From contig NZ_CP036186.1 of NCBI RefSeq assembly GCF_015291885.1, positions 1,815,001 through 1,879,000 on the forward strand: a stretch of DNA of 64,000 bases. The letters are read 5' to 3'. The translations under genes and the position numbers were made by a program. Shown here piece by piece: positions 1 through 9,556 of the stretch (positions within the stretch are counted from its first letter, which is position 1; every line of letters starts with the position of its first letter). Origin of the DNA: Stutzerimonas stutzeri (GTDB lineage: Bacteria; Pseudomonadota; Gammaproteobacteria; Pseudomonadales; Pseudomonadaceae). The notes beneath the pieces were generated by a model, which was given only the letters and a program-made list of their open reading frames with translations, was not told the DNA's origin and made no database searches.

Positions 1-69
1 CTCAAAGTGACTCGGCCCGAAGACCTTGAGTGGCTTGCGCAGCGCTGGAGCGCCGACCATCCAAGTTGA
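1..69 (+). CDS. ispD: IspD C-terminal end (partial)
   Basis: The frame entering from the left edge encodes about 22 residues, including KVTRPEDL, and stops at TGA 67-69. This tail matches the C-terminus of 2-C-methyl-D-erythritol 4-phosphate cytidylyltransferase, the third enzyme of the MEP isoprenoid pathway, which usually ends with a KVTxPxDL segment. In pseudomonads ispD lies upstream of adhC, fghA and ispF, all of which follow here, so synteny supports the call. The catalytic domain is outside the window. The short visible length limits confidence. Confidence 0.75.
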   Translation, partial: LKVTRPEDLEWLAQRWSADHPS

Positions 70-102
70 AAGCGGGCAGGTTTGCCTGCCCGCCATTTGC
101 CA

Positions 103-1269
103 TCAGAAGCGGTAGATCGCCGCCGCCCCGGTGCCGGTTGGCATGCGTTCAGTTGGTACCACGACGACCTCGCCACCTTGTTCGAGCGTCCAGATAGTCA
201 GCTCGTCGAGCACGTCGGGTGTATTGACGGCGTCTTCGCTGGTGGGTGTCGCCGTTCCGTCAGACTTGTCGACATGTCCGGGTATCTGCCGCTCGGCCTC
301 CACCAGCAGCGTGGCGACCCGGCCTTGGCGAGTGGCCTGGCCGATGTCTTCCAAGTGGTCGGATGCAAGCCCCTGCCCGTGGGATGCCCCAAACTGATTG
401 AGCAGCCCTTCCAGTCGCTTGAGATAACGCGGCTGCATCACCATCCAGCTTTTTTCGCGCAGCTCGTTGACGTTCACGGCGCTCTGGCCGGTCTCAATGC
501 CTTCTGGCAGCAGGCACTCGTTATGGCTGAGCCGGCGGAAATGTGACTGTTGTTCCGGTAGCGCGGCGAGAATAAGGGGCAGGCCGGAGGGCTTGGAGTG
601 GTGCTCGATGATGGCGCGATCCACTTCGCGGAAGTAGCGATCACGGTCTCGGTCGATCTCTGCCTGCTTGCCGCTACCGCCAGCTTCCACCTGCATCGGA
701 TCGCCTCGTTCGCTGGAGCGGCCATAACCCTGGGGAAAGCCGCTCTGACCTTTTTCGGTAAGGTCGCTGCCCAACGCATCGGCAAGTGTCTTGGGTACGC
801 CCTCGTGCAGCTTGACCTCGTCAAGAGCGTCGCGGTTGCCTTCAAACAGGCGCACCGAGTCGCGCGACAGACAGAGAATCTGGAAGCGATCAGCGGATTG
901 AGCAATGCGTACCAGCGGTTTGAGGTGCATGCGCGCGTTAGCGACCGCCATCTCTGGCACGCTGCGTTGCAGACGATAGACTTGGAAATAGTCCTTTGCG
1001 GCGAACGCCGCCAGACCATCGAGGCTGTGGTTCCAGAAGTCGCTGTTATCGATCAGGGCATAGAATGGCTGGAGCAAGGCAGGCGTCTGGTCCGCGTGGC
1101 CTTGTCGCTTGAGGGAGTCTTCCAATTGCTTGACCAGATGCTTGAAGCGGATCGGATCTTGCTGGCGTTCCGGGAAGCTGCGATGAGTGGGCTGATAAAC
1201 GGATAGGCAGGGTCCATCGCGCTGTGACAACAGTTTGGTCAGGGTTTCTCGATCGAGTAGTCGGTTCAT
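103..1269 (-). CDS. baeRF family (family 3-like) protein, predicted ribosome-associated
   Basis: This 388-residue protein resembles the bacterial archaeo-eukaryotic release factor (baeRF) family, which is predicted from fold relationship to act on ribosomes or translation; no specific reaction is established to my knowledge. The N-terminus contains the typical SVYQPTHRSFPE and QDPIRFKHLV segments, the middle is a release-factor-like alpha/beta domain, and the C-terminus ends in GGEVVVVPTERMP followed by a short GAAAIYRF tail, as in eL30e-like ends of release factors. I chose ATG 1269 because GGAGG lies about 7 bases upstream; an upstream in-frame start at 1323 lacks such a site. It lies 76 bases downstream of an HPF-like gene on the same strand, so the two may be co-transcribed. 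The family is fairly sure, the function is inference. Confidence 0.75.
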   Translation of the reverse strand: MNRLLDRETLTKLLSQRDGPCLSVYQPTHRSFPERQQDPIRFKHLVKQLEDSLKRQGHADQTPALLQPFYALIDNSDFWNHSLDGLAAFAAKDYFQVYRLQRSVPEMAVANARMHLKPLVRIAQSADRFQILCLSRDSVRLFEGNRDALDEVKLHEGVPKTLADALGSDLTEKGQSGFPQGYGRSSERGDPMQVEAGGSGKQAEIDRDRDRYFREVDRAIIEHHSKPSGLPLILAALPEQQSHFRRLSHNECLLPEGIETGQSAVNVNELREKSWMVMQPRYLKRLEGLLNQFGASHGQGLASDHLEDIGQATRQGRVATLLVEAERQIPGHVDKSDGTATPTSEDAVNTPDVLDELTIWTLEQGGEVVVVPTERMPTGTGAAAIYRF

Positions 1270-1345
1270 GCGTGGCCTCCAGTAGCGGTGGTTCGGTCCC
1301 TCGCAGAAATGCCGATGGCGCACTCTATGGCCATCGAGGGCCAGG

Positions 1346-1660
1346 TCAGTGGCGGTTGAGTTTGTCCAGCGCGTGACCTAGTGCGTGGTTCAGCTTTTCC
1401 GCTGCGCCGTTGATTGCAAGGTCAAGTGATTCGGCCTTGTGGGTGGCCGAGATAGGGTCGTGGCCCTTGACCCGCGCTTCCATCTGGCAGCGCTTGTCCT
1501 GCGGTCCGCTCTTGTTGCTGTTTTCGTCGTTGAGATGCACCTCGACTCGGGTCAGATGATCATCGAAGCGCTCCAGCTCGGTTTCGACCGTTGCTTTGAC
1601 CCGCTCTTCAAGCTCACTGGTAACGCTGATGCTGCGGTTGCTGTTCACCAGAACCTGCAT
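1346..1660 (-). CDS. HPF/RaiA-like ribosome-associated protein (copy 1)
   Basis: The 104-residue protein has the beta-alpha-beta-beta-beta-alpha layout of the S30AE/hibernation promoting factor family, with VEVHLNDEN in the middle and a C-terminal helix rich in Ala, Leu and Lys. Family members bind the 30S decoding centre and inactivate or dimerise ribosomes in stationary phase. ATG 1660 is preceded by GGAGG about 6 bases away, which fixes the start inside a longer open frame. It is not the canonical hpf of the rpoN cluster. A clear paralogue is at 27436-27849; both share HLNDEN, QDKRCQ and THKAESL blocks. The baeRF gene follows on the same strand, suggesting a ribosome-directed pair. Confidence 0.8.
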   Translation of the reverse strand: MQVLVNSNRSISVTSELEERVKATVETELERFDDHLTRVEVHLNDENSNKSGPQDKRCQMEARVKGHDPISATHKAESLDLAINGAAEKLNHALGHALDKLNRH

Positions 1661-1796
1661 GGTTTCCTCCTGATTGCAGCGCTGCACCCTTCCAGCGCAC
1701 TCGGCTTGAAGAGTTGCAGCTACACAAGGTACGACGTGGGGGATTCTGGCGGGTTCCACGGTAAGGCTGGCCCCGGACGCGCGGTTCAAGTCCTGT

Positions 1797-2696
1797 TCAG
1801 TTTCGGCCGGCGGCGTATTCGTTGCGCCTGGCGAGACCGGTCTTGAGCGCTTCCACCAGCAGGCGAACCTTCGGTAGCGGATACCGGCGTTGGGGGTAGA
1901 CAGCCCAGACGGCGGTATCCGGTGGCTGGTTGCCTTCCAGCAATGACACCAGCTCACCGCGATGCAGCGGCGCCTGCACGTAGTAGTCCGGCAATTGGCA
2001 GAGACCAAAACCACGCAGGGCGGCGTCCAGTACCGCCTCACCGCTATTACAGCGCCAGTTGCCGCTGGGCTTGAAGTGCTGCTCGCGACCCTCGACCTGG
2101 AAGGACCAAATGTCACTCGTGCCAATCAGGCAGTTGTGGCGCGCCAATTCCGACAGGGTGTGCGGTCTTCCGTAGCGCTCCAGATAGCTAGGCGCGGCAC
2201 ACAGGTACATGGCTCGCGGTGCGATACGCGTGGCAACCAGCCGCGACTCGCCCAGCTTGCCGAGGCGGATAGCGAGGTCATAGCCTTCTTGAACCAGGTC
2301 GAGGGTGCGATTGGACAGCTCGATATCCACTCGCAGTTGCGGGTGCCGGGCCATGAATTCGTTTACCAGCGGCACGATGAAGCGCTCGCCATAGGCCACA
2401 GCTGCGGTCATGCGTAGCAATCCGGTGGGCGCACTGTGCAGGTCGCTGATGGCGAGAAAGGCTTCGTCACGTTCCTCGATCAGCCGCTGGCAGCGTGCGA
2501 AGAAGGTATGCCCGGCTTCGGTGAGCGAGACGCGGCGGGTGGTGCGATAGAGCAGGCGCGCCTGCAGGCGCTCTTCTAGGCGCGCAACCTGTCGGCTGAC
2601 ATGCGAGGACGACACGCGCAGGCGCTCGGCGGCACGCATGAAGCTGCCGCATTCGGCTACGGCGACGAATTCGTCGAGGCCTTCCCAGCGGTTCAT
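1797..2696 (-). CDS. LysR-family transcriptional regulator
   Basis: A 299-residue LysR-type regulator: N-terminal winged helix-turn-helix (about residues 1-60, with FVAVAECGSFMRAAERL and VSSSHVSRQVARLEE) followed by a substrate-binding effector domain. The start is taken as ATG 2696 because GGAGAA sits 6 bases upstream; the TTG at 2708 would place that motif inside the gene. It is divergent from adhC with about 170 bases between them, and a LysR gene beside adhC is common in pseudomonads, so it may regulate the formaldehyde-detoxification genes. The effector is unknown. C-terminal residues beyond about 285 (ARRNEYAAGRN) look like a variable tail. Confidence 0.9.
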   Translation of the reverse strand: MNRWEGLDEFVAVAECGSFMRAAERLRVSSSHVSRQVARLEERLQARLLYRTTRRVSLTEAGHTFFARCQRLIEERDEAFLAISDLHSAPTGLLRMTAAVAYGERFIVPLVNEFMARHPQLRVDIELSNRTLDLVQEGYDLAIRLGKLGESRLVATRIAPRAMYLCAAPSYLERYGRPHTLSELARHNCLIGTSDIWSFQVEGREQHFKPSGNWRCNSGEAVLDAALRGFGLCQLPDYYVQAPLHRGELVSLLEGNQPPDTAVWAVYPQRRYPLPKVRLLVEALKTGLARRNEYAAGRN

Positions 2697-2813
2697 GAGG
2701 TTCTCCAATGATTAGAGTATCCAGCGGCATCAACACTAATGGGGTGTGATCGTAGCTGTCTGCACGAGCATTGTCCCTGTATGGCAATAATGTTTTCCAA
2801 AAGCGATCGTTAA

Positions 2814-3986
<1,173 letters not shown>

Positions 3987-3997
3987 GTCAACGGCGA

Positions 3998-4036
3998 CAA
4001 GCCACAAGCAATGGCTGAGCAACCGCTTGTGGCTTG
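3998..4036. repeat. Intergenic 12-bp inverted repeat between adhC and fghA
   Basis: CAAGCCACAAGC at 3998-4009 is perfectly complementary to GCTTGTGGCTTG at 4025-4036, with a 15-base loop. There is no U-run, so it is not a classical terminator. It may adjust the adhC:fghA message ratio or be a degenerate repeated extragenic element of the CTTGTGGCTTG type. The function is inference. Confidence 0.6.
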
Positions 4037-4061
4037 CCGCGTTGTGCTGCCCGGAGGGCCT

Positions 4062-4907
4062 ATGAGTCTTGAAATCGTTTCCAGCAACAAGATCTTCGGC
4101 GGTTGGCACAAACGCTATCGTCACCGTTCCACCAGCCTGAACTGCGACATGATTTTTGCCGTGTACCTGCCACCCCAAGCAGAACAGGGCGAGAAGCTGC
4201 CGGTGCTGTACTGGCTGTCCGGGCTGACCTGCACCGACGAGAACTTCATGCAGAAGGCCGGGGCGCTGCGTCTGGCTGCCGAGCTCGGCCTGATCATCGT
4301 TGCGCCGGATACCAGCCCGCGGGGTGCCGGCGTGCCGGACGATCCTGACGGTGCTTGGGATTTTGGTCTTGGCGCCGGCTTCTACCTCAATGCTACGGAG
4401 GAGCCCTGGGCGCAGCATTACCGGATGTACGATTACGTGGTCGACGAGTTGCCGTCTTTGGTCGAGGCGAACTTCCCGGTCTCCGACCGCCGTGGCATCA
4501 GTGGGCACTCGATGGGTGGCCACGGTGCGCTGATCTGCGCACTGAAGAATCCTGGTCGCTACCAGTCGCTGTCGGCTTTTGCGCCGATCAGCAATCCACT
4601 CAACTGCCCGTGGGGTGAGAGGGCTTTCAGTCGTTATCTGGGCGAGGATCGTTCGCGCTGGCGCGAGTGGGATGCCTGTGCGCTGATCGCCGACGCCAGG
4701 GAAAAGCTGCCGATGTTGATCGATCAGGGCGATCGCGATGACTTCATGGATGGCCAGCTCAAGCCGCAGGCGCTACAGGCGGCAGCAAACGCGGCCAATC
4801 ACCCGCTGACGCTGCGCATCCAGCCGGGCTACGATCATAGCTACTTCTTCATCGCCAGCTTCATCGATGACCACCTGCAGCATCATGCCGAGGCGTTGAA
4901 ACGTTGA
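4062..4907 (+). CDS. fghA: S-formylglutathione hydrolase
   Basis: This 281-residue alpha/beta hydrolase of the esterase D family cleaves S-formylglutathione to formate and glutathione, completing glutathione-dependent formaldehyde removal in the cytoplasm. Visible motifs are the nucleophile elbow [10 protein letters not shown] (about residue 148), the GLTCTDENF segment near residue 55 typical of esterase D, and a C-terminal [12 protein letters not shown] with the catalytic His. The ATG at 4062 has GGAGGG 4-9 bases upstream, so the earlier in-frame codon at 4011 is rejected. It follows adhC by 75 bases, separated only by an inverted repeat, and is probably co-transcribed with it. Confidence 0.95.
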   Translation: MSLEIVSSNKIFGGWHKRYRHRSTSLNCDMIFAVYLPPQAEQGEKLPVLYWLSGLTCTDENFMQKAGALRLAAELGLIIVAPDTSPRGAGVPDDPDGAWDFGLGAGFYLNATEEPWAQHYRMYDYVVDELPSLVEANFPVSDRRGISGHSMGGHGALICALKNPGRYQSLSAFAPISNPLNCPWGERAFSRYLGEDRSRWREWDACALIADAREKLPMLIDQGDRDDFMDGQLKPQALQAAANAANHPLTLRIQPGYDHSYFFIASFIDDHLQHHAEALKR

Positions 4908-4987
4908 TGTTGGGGCGCGTAATCCGCCGTTGGGTGGTGGGCCGATGCCCACCCTGCGCGGCGGCCTGATGCCTGGGAGAAACAAAA

Positions 4988-5017
4988 AAGGCCCGGCCGG
5001 GTGACCGGTCGGGCCTT
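4988..5017 (-). terminator. Intrinsic terminator downstream of xenB-like gene
   Basis: An almost perfect stem (AAGGCCCG-GCCGG / CCGGT-CGGGCCTT) around a GTGA loop is followed, when read on the minus strand, by a T-rich run (TTTTTTGTT). It lies 13 bases past the stop of the minus-strand flavoenzyme gene. The stem may also stop transcription arriving from fghA. Confidence 0.85.
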
Positions 5018-5030
5018 CCATCGCAAGGAG

Positions 5031-6080
5031 CTAGAGCGACGGATAATCGGTATAGCCAACCGGACCCTGAGCGTAGAACAGCTCGGGCTTTGCTTCGTTA
5101 AGCGGAGCGTCCTTACGTAACCGCTCAACCAGATCAGGGTTGGCGATGTAAGGGATGCCGAAGGCCACGGCATCGGCCTTGCCCTCATCTAGCCAGGTAT
5201 TGGCCTGTTCCTTGGTGAAGCGTTCGTTGGCGATATAGATGCCACCGAATATCTGCTTCAGTTGTGGGCCGAGGCTGTCCTCACCGGCTTTTTCGCGAGT
5301 GCAGATGAAGGCGATGCCGCGCTTGCCCAGCTCTCGAGCGACGTAGCCGAAGGTTCGCGCACGGTCCGAATCGCCCATGTCATGGGAGTCGGCTCGTGGC
5401 GCCAGATGCACACCAACGCGGCCGGCACCCCATACGGAGATGGCGGCATCGGTCACTTCCAGCATCAGCCGTGCACGGTTCTCCAACGAGCCACCGTAGG
5501 CGTCGCTGCGCTGGTTGGTGCTGTCCTGCAGGAACTGATCGAGCAGATAGCCATTGGCGCCGTGAATCTCCACGCCGTCGAAACCGGCTTCCTTGGCGTT
5601 CTCCGCACCTTTGCGGTAGGCCTCGACGATGCCGGGAATCTCAGCGGTTTCCAGCGCCCGCGGTGTCTCGTAATCCTTCTTTGGTCGAACCAGGCTGACG
5701 TGACCGGCTGGCTTGATAGCGCTGGGCGCGACTGGCAGCTGTCCGTCGAGATATATCGGGTCGGAGATACGGCCGACATGCCAGAGCTGCAGGACGATCT
5801 TGCCACCCTTGGCGTGCACCGCGTCGGTAACCTTCTTCCAGCCCTGAACCTGTTCGGCGGACCAGATGCCGGGAGTGTCCGGGTAGCCGACGCCCATCGG
5901 GGTCACCGAAGTGGCTTCGCTGATAATCAGACCAGCATCGGCGCGCTGGGCGTAGTACTCGGCGATAAGATCGCCGGGTACGCGGCCGGGCTCGGCGCGG
6001 CAGCGGGTCAGCGGCGCCATGATGACGCGGTTGTGCAGTTCCAGATCGCCGATCTTGATCGGGTCGAAAAGTGTGGGCAT
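5031..6080 (-). CDS. xenB: Old Yellow Enzyme family NADH/NADPH:flavin oxidoreductase (xenobiotic reductase B-like)
   Basis: A 349-residue FMN-dependent TIM-barrel ene-reductase. The family reduces activated alkenes, nitrate esters and nitroaromatics with NADPH. Diagnostic segments are NRVIMAPLTRCRA near the N-terminus, LQLWHVGRIS, the substrate-binding VEIHGANGYLLDQFLQDS (His and Asn pair), and the phosphate-binding ADAVAFGIPYIANPDL near the end. From memory it is very close to Pseudomonas XenB/NemA, including the GPVGYTDYP C-terminus. The arsR-type gene lies 38 bases upstream on the same strand, implying an inducible two-gene operon, and a strong terminator follows. The symbol rests on remembered similarity; the true substrate is not visible. 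Confidence 0.9.
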   Translation of the reverse strand: MPTLFDPIKIGDLELHNRVIMAPLTRCRAEPGRVPGDLIAEYYAQRADAGLIISEATSVTPMGVGYPDTPGIWSAEQVQGWKKVTDAVHAKGGKIVLQLWHVGRISDPIYLDGQLPVAPSAIKPAGHVSLVRPKKDYETPRALETAEIPGIVEAYRKGAENAKEAGFDGVEIHGANGYLLDQFLQDSTNQRSDAYGGSLENRARLMLEVTDAAISVWGAGRVGVHLAPRADSHDMGDSDRARTFGYVARELGKRGIAFICTREKAGEDSLGPQLKQIFGGIYIANERFTKEQANTWLDEGKADAVAFGIPYIANPDLVERLRKDAPLNEAKPELFYAQGPVGYTDYPSL

Positions 6081-6118
6081 AGCAATACCGCTCCTTTACT
6101 GGTGGTGCGAAAAGGGAC

Positions 6119-6421
6119 TCAGAGTTCCTGGCCGATGCGCTCGACGAACGACTCGATGATCGCGTCGTTGCGCTTGAAGAAATGCCACTGGCCGACCTTT
6201 TGGCTGGTGATCAGCCCGGCTTTCTGCAGGGTCGCCAGATGGGCCGATACGGTTGACTGCGACAGGCCGGCACGCTGGTCGATCTGCCCGGCACAGACGC
6301 CGTTTTCCAGCGAATGGTGCTGCTCGGAGAAATACCGCTGCGGCTCCTTCAGCCAGCGCAGGATGTCGCGACGCAGCGGGTGGGCGAGGGCCTTGATGAT
6401 GTCGTCGAAGTCGTCCGGCAT
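6119..6421 (-). CDS. ArsR-family helix-turn-helix repressor
   Basis: A 100-residue winged-HTH protein: [16 protein letters not shown] forms the first helices, [19 protein letters not shown] is the recognition helix region and GQWHFFKRN the wing. It has no obvious metal-binding CxC motif, so it is more likely to respond to an organic electrophile or oxidant than to a metal. It heads a two-gene unit with the ene-reductase and probably represses its own operon; repeated ATATCGGA half-sites lie just upstream (6440-6482). Family assignment is secure; the ligand is unknown. Confidence 0.9.
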   Translation of the reverse strand: MPDDFDDIIKALAHPLRRDILRWLKEPQRYFSEQHHSLENGVCAGQIDQRAGLSQSTVSAHLATLQKAGLITSQKVGQWHFFKRNDAIIESFVERIGQEL

Positions 6422-6439
6422 GGGATGGCTCTGGGCTGT

Positions 6440-6482
6440 ATATCGGAATGAGGCGAACTATATATCGCTTTTTTTCCGATAT
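6440..6482. promoter_or_regulatory. Candidate operator for the ArsR-type repressor
   Basis: ATATCGGA at 6440-6447 and TCCGATAT at 6475-6482 form an 8-bp inverted pair, and a third ATATCG lies between them (6462-6467). The site lies immediately upstream of the minus-strand repressor gene in an AT-rich promoter region. Spacing is wider than a single dimer site, so it may be two operators. Confidence 0.5.
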
Positions 6483-6603
6483 GAGATCGATTCGACTGAT
6501 GGTGGTTATTGGCCGTGTCGATGATCGGGAGGTGCCGCGGACACTCATGCAGCACTCGGCTCCTGTAGAATCGCCGCCTCGAGATTTTCAGGGTTTTGCA
6601 TAT

Positions 6604-7077
6604 ATGCGTATCGGCCACGGTTACGACGTGCACCGCTTCGGCGAGGGCGATCACATCACGCTTGGCGGCGTTCGAATTCCACACAGATTTGGGCTGTTGG
6701 CTCATTCTGACGGGGACGTGCTGCTGCATGCCTTGAGCGATGCGCTGCTCGGTGCCGCTGCGCTGGGCGATATCGGCAAGCACTTTCCGGACACCGACCC
6801 GCAGTTCAAGGGTGCCGACAGCCGCGTGCTGCTGCGCCATGTGTTGAAGCAGGTGCAGGCCAAGGGCTACGTGGTCGGCAATGTCGACGCCACGATCATT
6901 GCCCAGGCGCCCAAGATGGCACCGCATATCGATGACATGCGCGCGCTGATCGCTGCGGATCTACAAGTCGAACTGGATCAGGTCAATGTAAAGGCCACCA
7001 CTACCGAAAAGCTCGGATTCACCGGGCGTGAGGAAGGGATCGCCGTGCATGCCATCGCCTTGCTGGTCCGCGCATGA
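6604..7077 (+). CDS. ispF: 2-C-methyl-D-erythritol 2,4-cyclodiphosphate synthase
   Basis: IspF, 157 residues, converts CDP-methylerythritol 2-phosphate to the cyclic diphosphate with release of CMP in the MEP isoprenoid pathway; it works as a trimer with Zn2+ at subunit interfaces. The N-terminus [12 protein letters not shown] carries the metal ligands (DVH), followed by [26 protein letters not shown] and the C-terminal [16 protein letters not shown], all diagnostic. The ATG at 6604 is the family start, giving the normal length; a frame extending upstream is non-coding. truD overlaps its end (ATGA), so it heads the ispF-truD-surE-pcm-DUF368-nlpD-rpoS run. Confidence 0.97.
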   Translation: MRIGHGYDVHRFGEGDHITLGGVRIPHRFGLLAHSDGDVLLHALSDALLGAAALGDIGKHFPDTDPQFKGADSRVLLRHVLKQVQAKGYVVGNVDATIIAQAPKMAPHIDDMRALIAADLQVELDQVNVKATTTEKLGFTGREEGIAVHAIALLVRA

Positions 7078-8114
7078 CCGAAGACCAGCTGCTCGGTCCC
7101 CTGGCGCATGGCGAGCCTTGCGGCAGCGCGGTGCTGAAGGCGGTCGCGGAGGATTTTCAGGTCGATGAGGTGCTCGACATTCCGCTGTCCGGCGAGGGCG
7201 AGCACCTCTGGTTGTGGGTGGAAAAGCGCAACCTGAACACCGAGGAAGCTGCCAAACGCATCGCCCGCGCCGCTGGCGTGCCGCTGAAGATGATCAGCTA
7301 CGCGGGACTGAAGGACCGCCAGGCATTGACTCGCCAGTGGTTCAGCCTGCATCTGCCGGGCAAGACCGACCCGGATCTTGCCGCCGCCGAGAACGAAAGC
7401 CTGACGATCCTCAAGCGCACCCGGCATCAGCGCAAGCTGCAGCGTGGTGCACACTCGGCCAATGGCTTCTGCCTGCGCTTGACAGAGCTAAGCGGTGCGC
7501 ATGGCGCTCTGGATGAGCGGCTGGAGCGAATCAAGGCCTTCGGCGTGCCGAATTACTTCGGTCTGCAGCGTTTCGGCTATGAGGGCGGCAACCTGCACGG
7601 GGCACGGCACTTCGCGGCGAAAGGAGAGCTTCCGGAGCAGCGCAACATGCGTTCGCGCCTGCTTTCTGCTGGCCGTAGCTATCTGTTCAATCGTGTACTT
7701 GCCGAACGGGTCGCCGATGGCAGCTGGAATCAGGCGCGCGTGGGGGATCTGCTGGCATTCACCGATAGCCGCAGTTTTTTCCCAGCTGAGCAAGCCGATT
7801 GCAGTGATCCGCGCCTGGCCATTCTCGATCTGCATCCCACTGGCCCATTGTGGGGTATTGATCGCTCACCAGCAGGCGACGAAATTCAGGCACTAGAGAA
7901 TGCTGTCGCCGAAACCGAACCTGCGATCGTCAATTGGTTGGCACAAGCTGGAATGAAGCACGAACGGCGCATTCTTCGCCTCCCCATCGGCGGTTTGTCG
8001 TGGCATTATCCCGAGCCTGACATTCTGCAACTGGAATTCGTCCTGCCGACCGGATGCTTCGCCACCGCCATGGTGCGTGAGCTGGTCAGCCTGGCAGGGC
8101 AGACGGACATCTGA
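7074..8114 (+). CDS. truD: tRNA pseudouridine(13) synthase
   Basis: TruD, 346 residues, isomerises uridine 13 of tRNA-Glu to pseudouridine. The catalytic Asp lies in [17 protein letters not shown] (about residue 80), and the [13 protein letters not shown] motif near residue 155 is a family hallmark. The middle holds the inserted TRUD domain and the C-terminus [15 protein letters not shown] closes the catalytic domain. It overlaps ispF by four bases and its TGA overlaps the surE ATG (TGATG), so translation is likely coupled across all three genes. Confidence 0.96.
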   Translation: MTEDQLLGPLAHGEPCGSAVLKAVAEDFQVDEVLDIPLSGEGEHLWLWVEKRNLNTEEAAKRIARAAGVPLKMISYAGLKDRQALTRQWFSLHLPGKTDPDLAAAENESLTILKRTRHQRKLQRGAHSANGFCLRLTELSGAHGALDERLERIKAFGVPNYFGLQRFGYEGGNLHGARHFAAKGELPEQRNMRSRLLSAGRSYLFNRVLAERVADGSWNQARVGDLLAFTDSRSFFPAEQADCSDPRLAILDLHPTGPLWGIDRSPAGDEIQALENAVAETEPAIVNWLAQAGMKHERRILRLPIGGLSWHYPEPDILQLEFVLPTGCFATAMVRELVSLAGQTDI

Positions 8115-8863
8115 TGCGTATTCTGATCGCCAACGACGACGGGGTGTATGCACCCGGGCTCGCCGCGCTTTATGACGCGCTGGCCGACTATGCCGAATGC
8201 AAGGTGATAGCCCCGATTCAGGACATGAGCGGCGCCAGTAGCGCGCTTACCCTGGACCGCCCGCTTCACCCGGTAAGCATGCCGAACGGCTTCATAGGGC
8301 TGAACGGTTCGCCCACCGATTGCGTGCACCTGGGCCTAAATGGCCTGCTCGAGGATGCGCCGGACATGGTGGTTTCGGGCATCAATCTCGGCGCCAATCT
8401 TGGGGACGACGTGCTCTATTCCGGCACGGTCGCCGCGGCCATCGAAGGGCGCTTCACCGGCCGCCCGGCTTTCGCCTTTTCGCTGGTCTCGCGTTCGACG
8501 GAGAACCTGCCGACTGCCGCGCATATCGCGCGTCTGCTGGTGGAGCAGCACGACAGGCTCGAAGTCCCGCCGCGGACCGTGCTCAGCGTCAACGTGCCCA
8601 ACCTGCCGCTGGACCATATTCGTGGGATTCGTCTTACTCGCCTGGGCCACCGCAGCCGTGCCAAACCGCCGGTCAAGCAGGCCAACCCGCGAGGCAAGGA
8701 GGGCTACTGGATATCGGTAGCCGGCGACGTCGAGGACGGTGGGCCGGGCACTGACTTCCATGCCGTGATGCAGGGCTATGTCTCGATCACCCCGCTGCAG
8801 CTTGATAGAACCTTCCGTGAGGCCTTCAGTGGTCTCGAAAGCTGGGTGGAGAACGTGCTGTGA
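8114..8863 (+). CDS. surE: 5'/3'-nucleotidase SurE
   Basis: SurE, 249 residues, is a metal-dependent nucleoside monophosphate phosphatase linked with stationary-phase survival. The N-terminal [16 protein letters not shown] contains the paired Asp metal ligands, [14 protein letters not shown] and [21 protein letters not shown] supply the remaining active-site Asn and Ser/Thr residues. The length is normal. It is placed between truD and pcm, the usual order in pseudomonads, and shares overlapping start/stop codons with truD. Confidence 0.97.
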   Translation: MRILIANDDGVYAPGLAALYDALADYAECKVIAPIQDMSGASSALTLDRPLHPVSMPNGFIGLNGSPTDCVHLGLNGLLEDAPDMVVSGINLGANLGDDVLYSGTVAAAIEGRFTGRPAFAFSLVSRSTENLPTAAHIARLLVEQHDRLEVPPRTVLSVNVPNLPLDHIRGIRLTRLGHRSRAKPPVKQANPRGKEGYWISVAGDVEDGGPGTDFHAVMQGYVSITPLQLDRTFREAFSGLESWVENVL

Positions 8864-8901
8864 GACATCGCGGACAAGACAACCTGCTGCATGGCTCTGG
8901 A

Positions 8902-9537
8902 ATGACCTCGCAGCGCACCCGTGACCGCCTGATCCAGCGCCTCTACGAGGAAGGGCTGTCGAGCGCCCAGGTGCTCGAAGTCATTCGTCGCACTCCGCGC
9001 CATCTGTTCGTCGACGAGGCGCTGGCGCACCGCGCCTACGAAGACACGGCCCTGCCCATCGGACACAACCAGACCATTTCCCAGCCATTCATGGTCGCGC
9101 GCATGAGCGAGCTGTTGCTGGCCGACGGTCCGCTGGACAAGGTTCTGGAGATCGGAACCGGTTCTGGTTATCAGACTGCCGTGCTGGCACAGCTGGTAGA
9201 GCGAGTGTTCTCGGTCGAGCGCATTCAAGCTCTGCAAGACCGTGCCAAAGAGCGTCTGGCCGAACTCAAGCTGCGCAATGTGGTCTTTCGCTGGGGCGAT
9301 GGTTGGGAGGGCTGGCCTGCACTGGCGCCTTACAACGGCATCATCGTCACCGCGGCGGCAGCCGATGTGCCGCAGGCCTTGCTCGATCAGCTGGCGCCCG
9401 GTGGGCGTCTGGTGATTCCGGTGGGTGTCGGCGAGGTCCAGCAACTCATGCTGATCATTCGAGAGGAGAACGGCTTTTCGCGCCATCTTCTGGATACCGT
9501 ACGTTTCGTGCCGCTGCTAAATGGCCCCGTGATTTGA
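8902..9537 (+). CDS. pcm: Protein-L-isoaspartate O-methyltransferase
   Basis: Pcm, 211 residues, methylates L-isoaspartyl residues in aged proteins using S-adenosylmethionine, starting their repair. Motifs are [16 protein letters not shown] (substrate binding), [18 protein letters not shown] (SAM motif I) and a C-terminal [11 protein letters not shown]. The ATG at 8902 gives the MTSQRTR start seen in P. aeruginosa Pcm. A GTG at 8860, overlapping the surE stop, would add 14 residues and is a possible alternative because the ATG has only a weak ribosome site. It belongs to the surE-pcm-nlpD-rpoS unit. Confidence 0.95.
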   Translation: MTSQRTRDRLIQRLYEEGLSSAQVLEVIRRTPRHLFVDEALAHRAYEDTALPIGHNQTISQPFMVARMSELLLADGPLDKVLEIGTGSGYQTAVLAQLVERVFSVERIQALQDRAKERLAELKLRNVVFRWGDGWEGWPALAPYNGIIVTAAAADVPQALLDQLAPGGRLVIPVGVGEVQQLMLIIREENGFSRHLLDTVRFVPLLNGPVI

Positions 9538-9556
9538 TCATTCAGCGGAAGGAAGC

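Noticed and set aside
5262..6524. A 420-codon plus-strand frame opposite the xenB-like gene
   Set aside because: Antisense shadow. The minus strand encodes a complete OYE protein with all motifs and a terminator.
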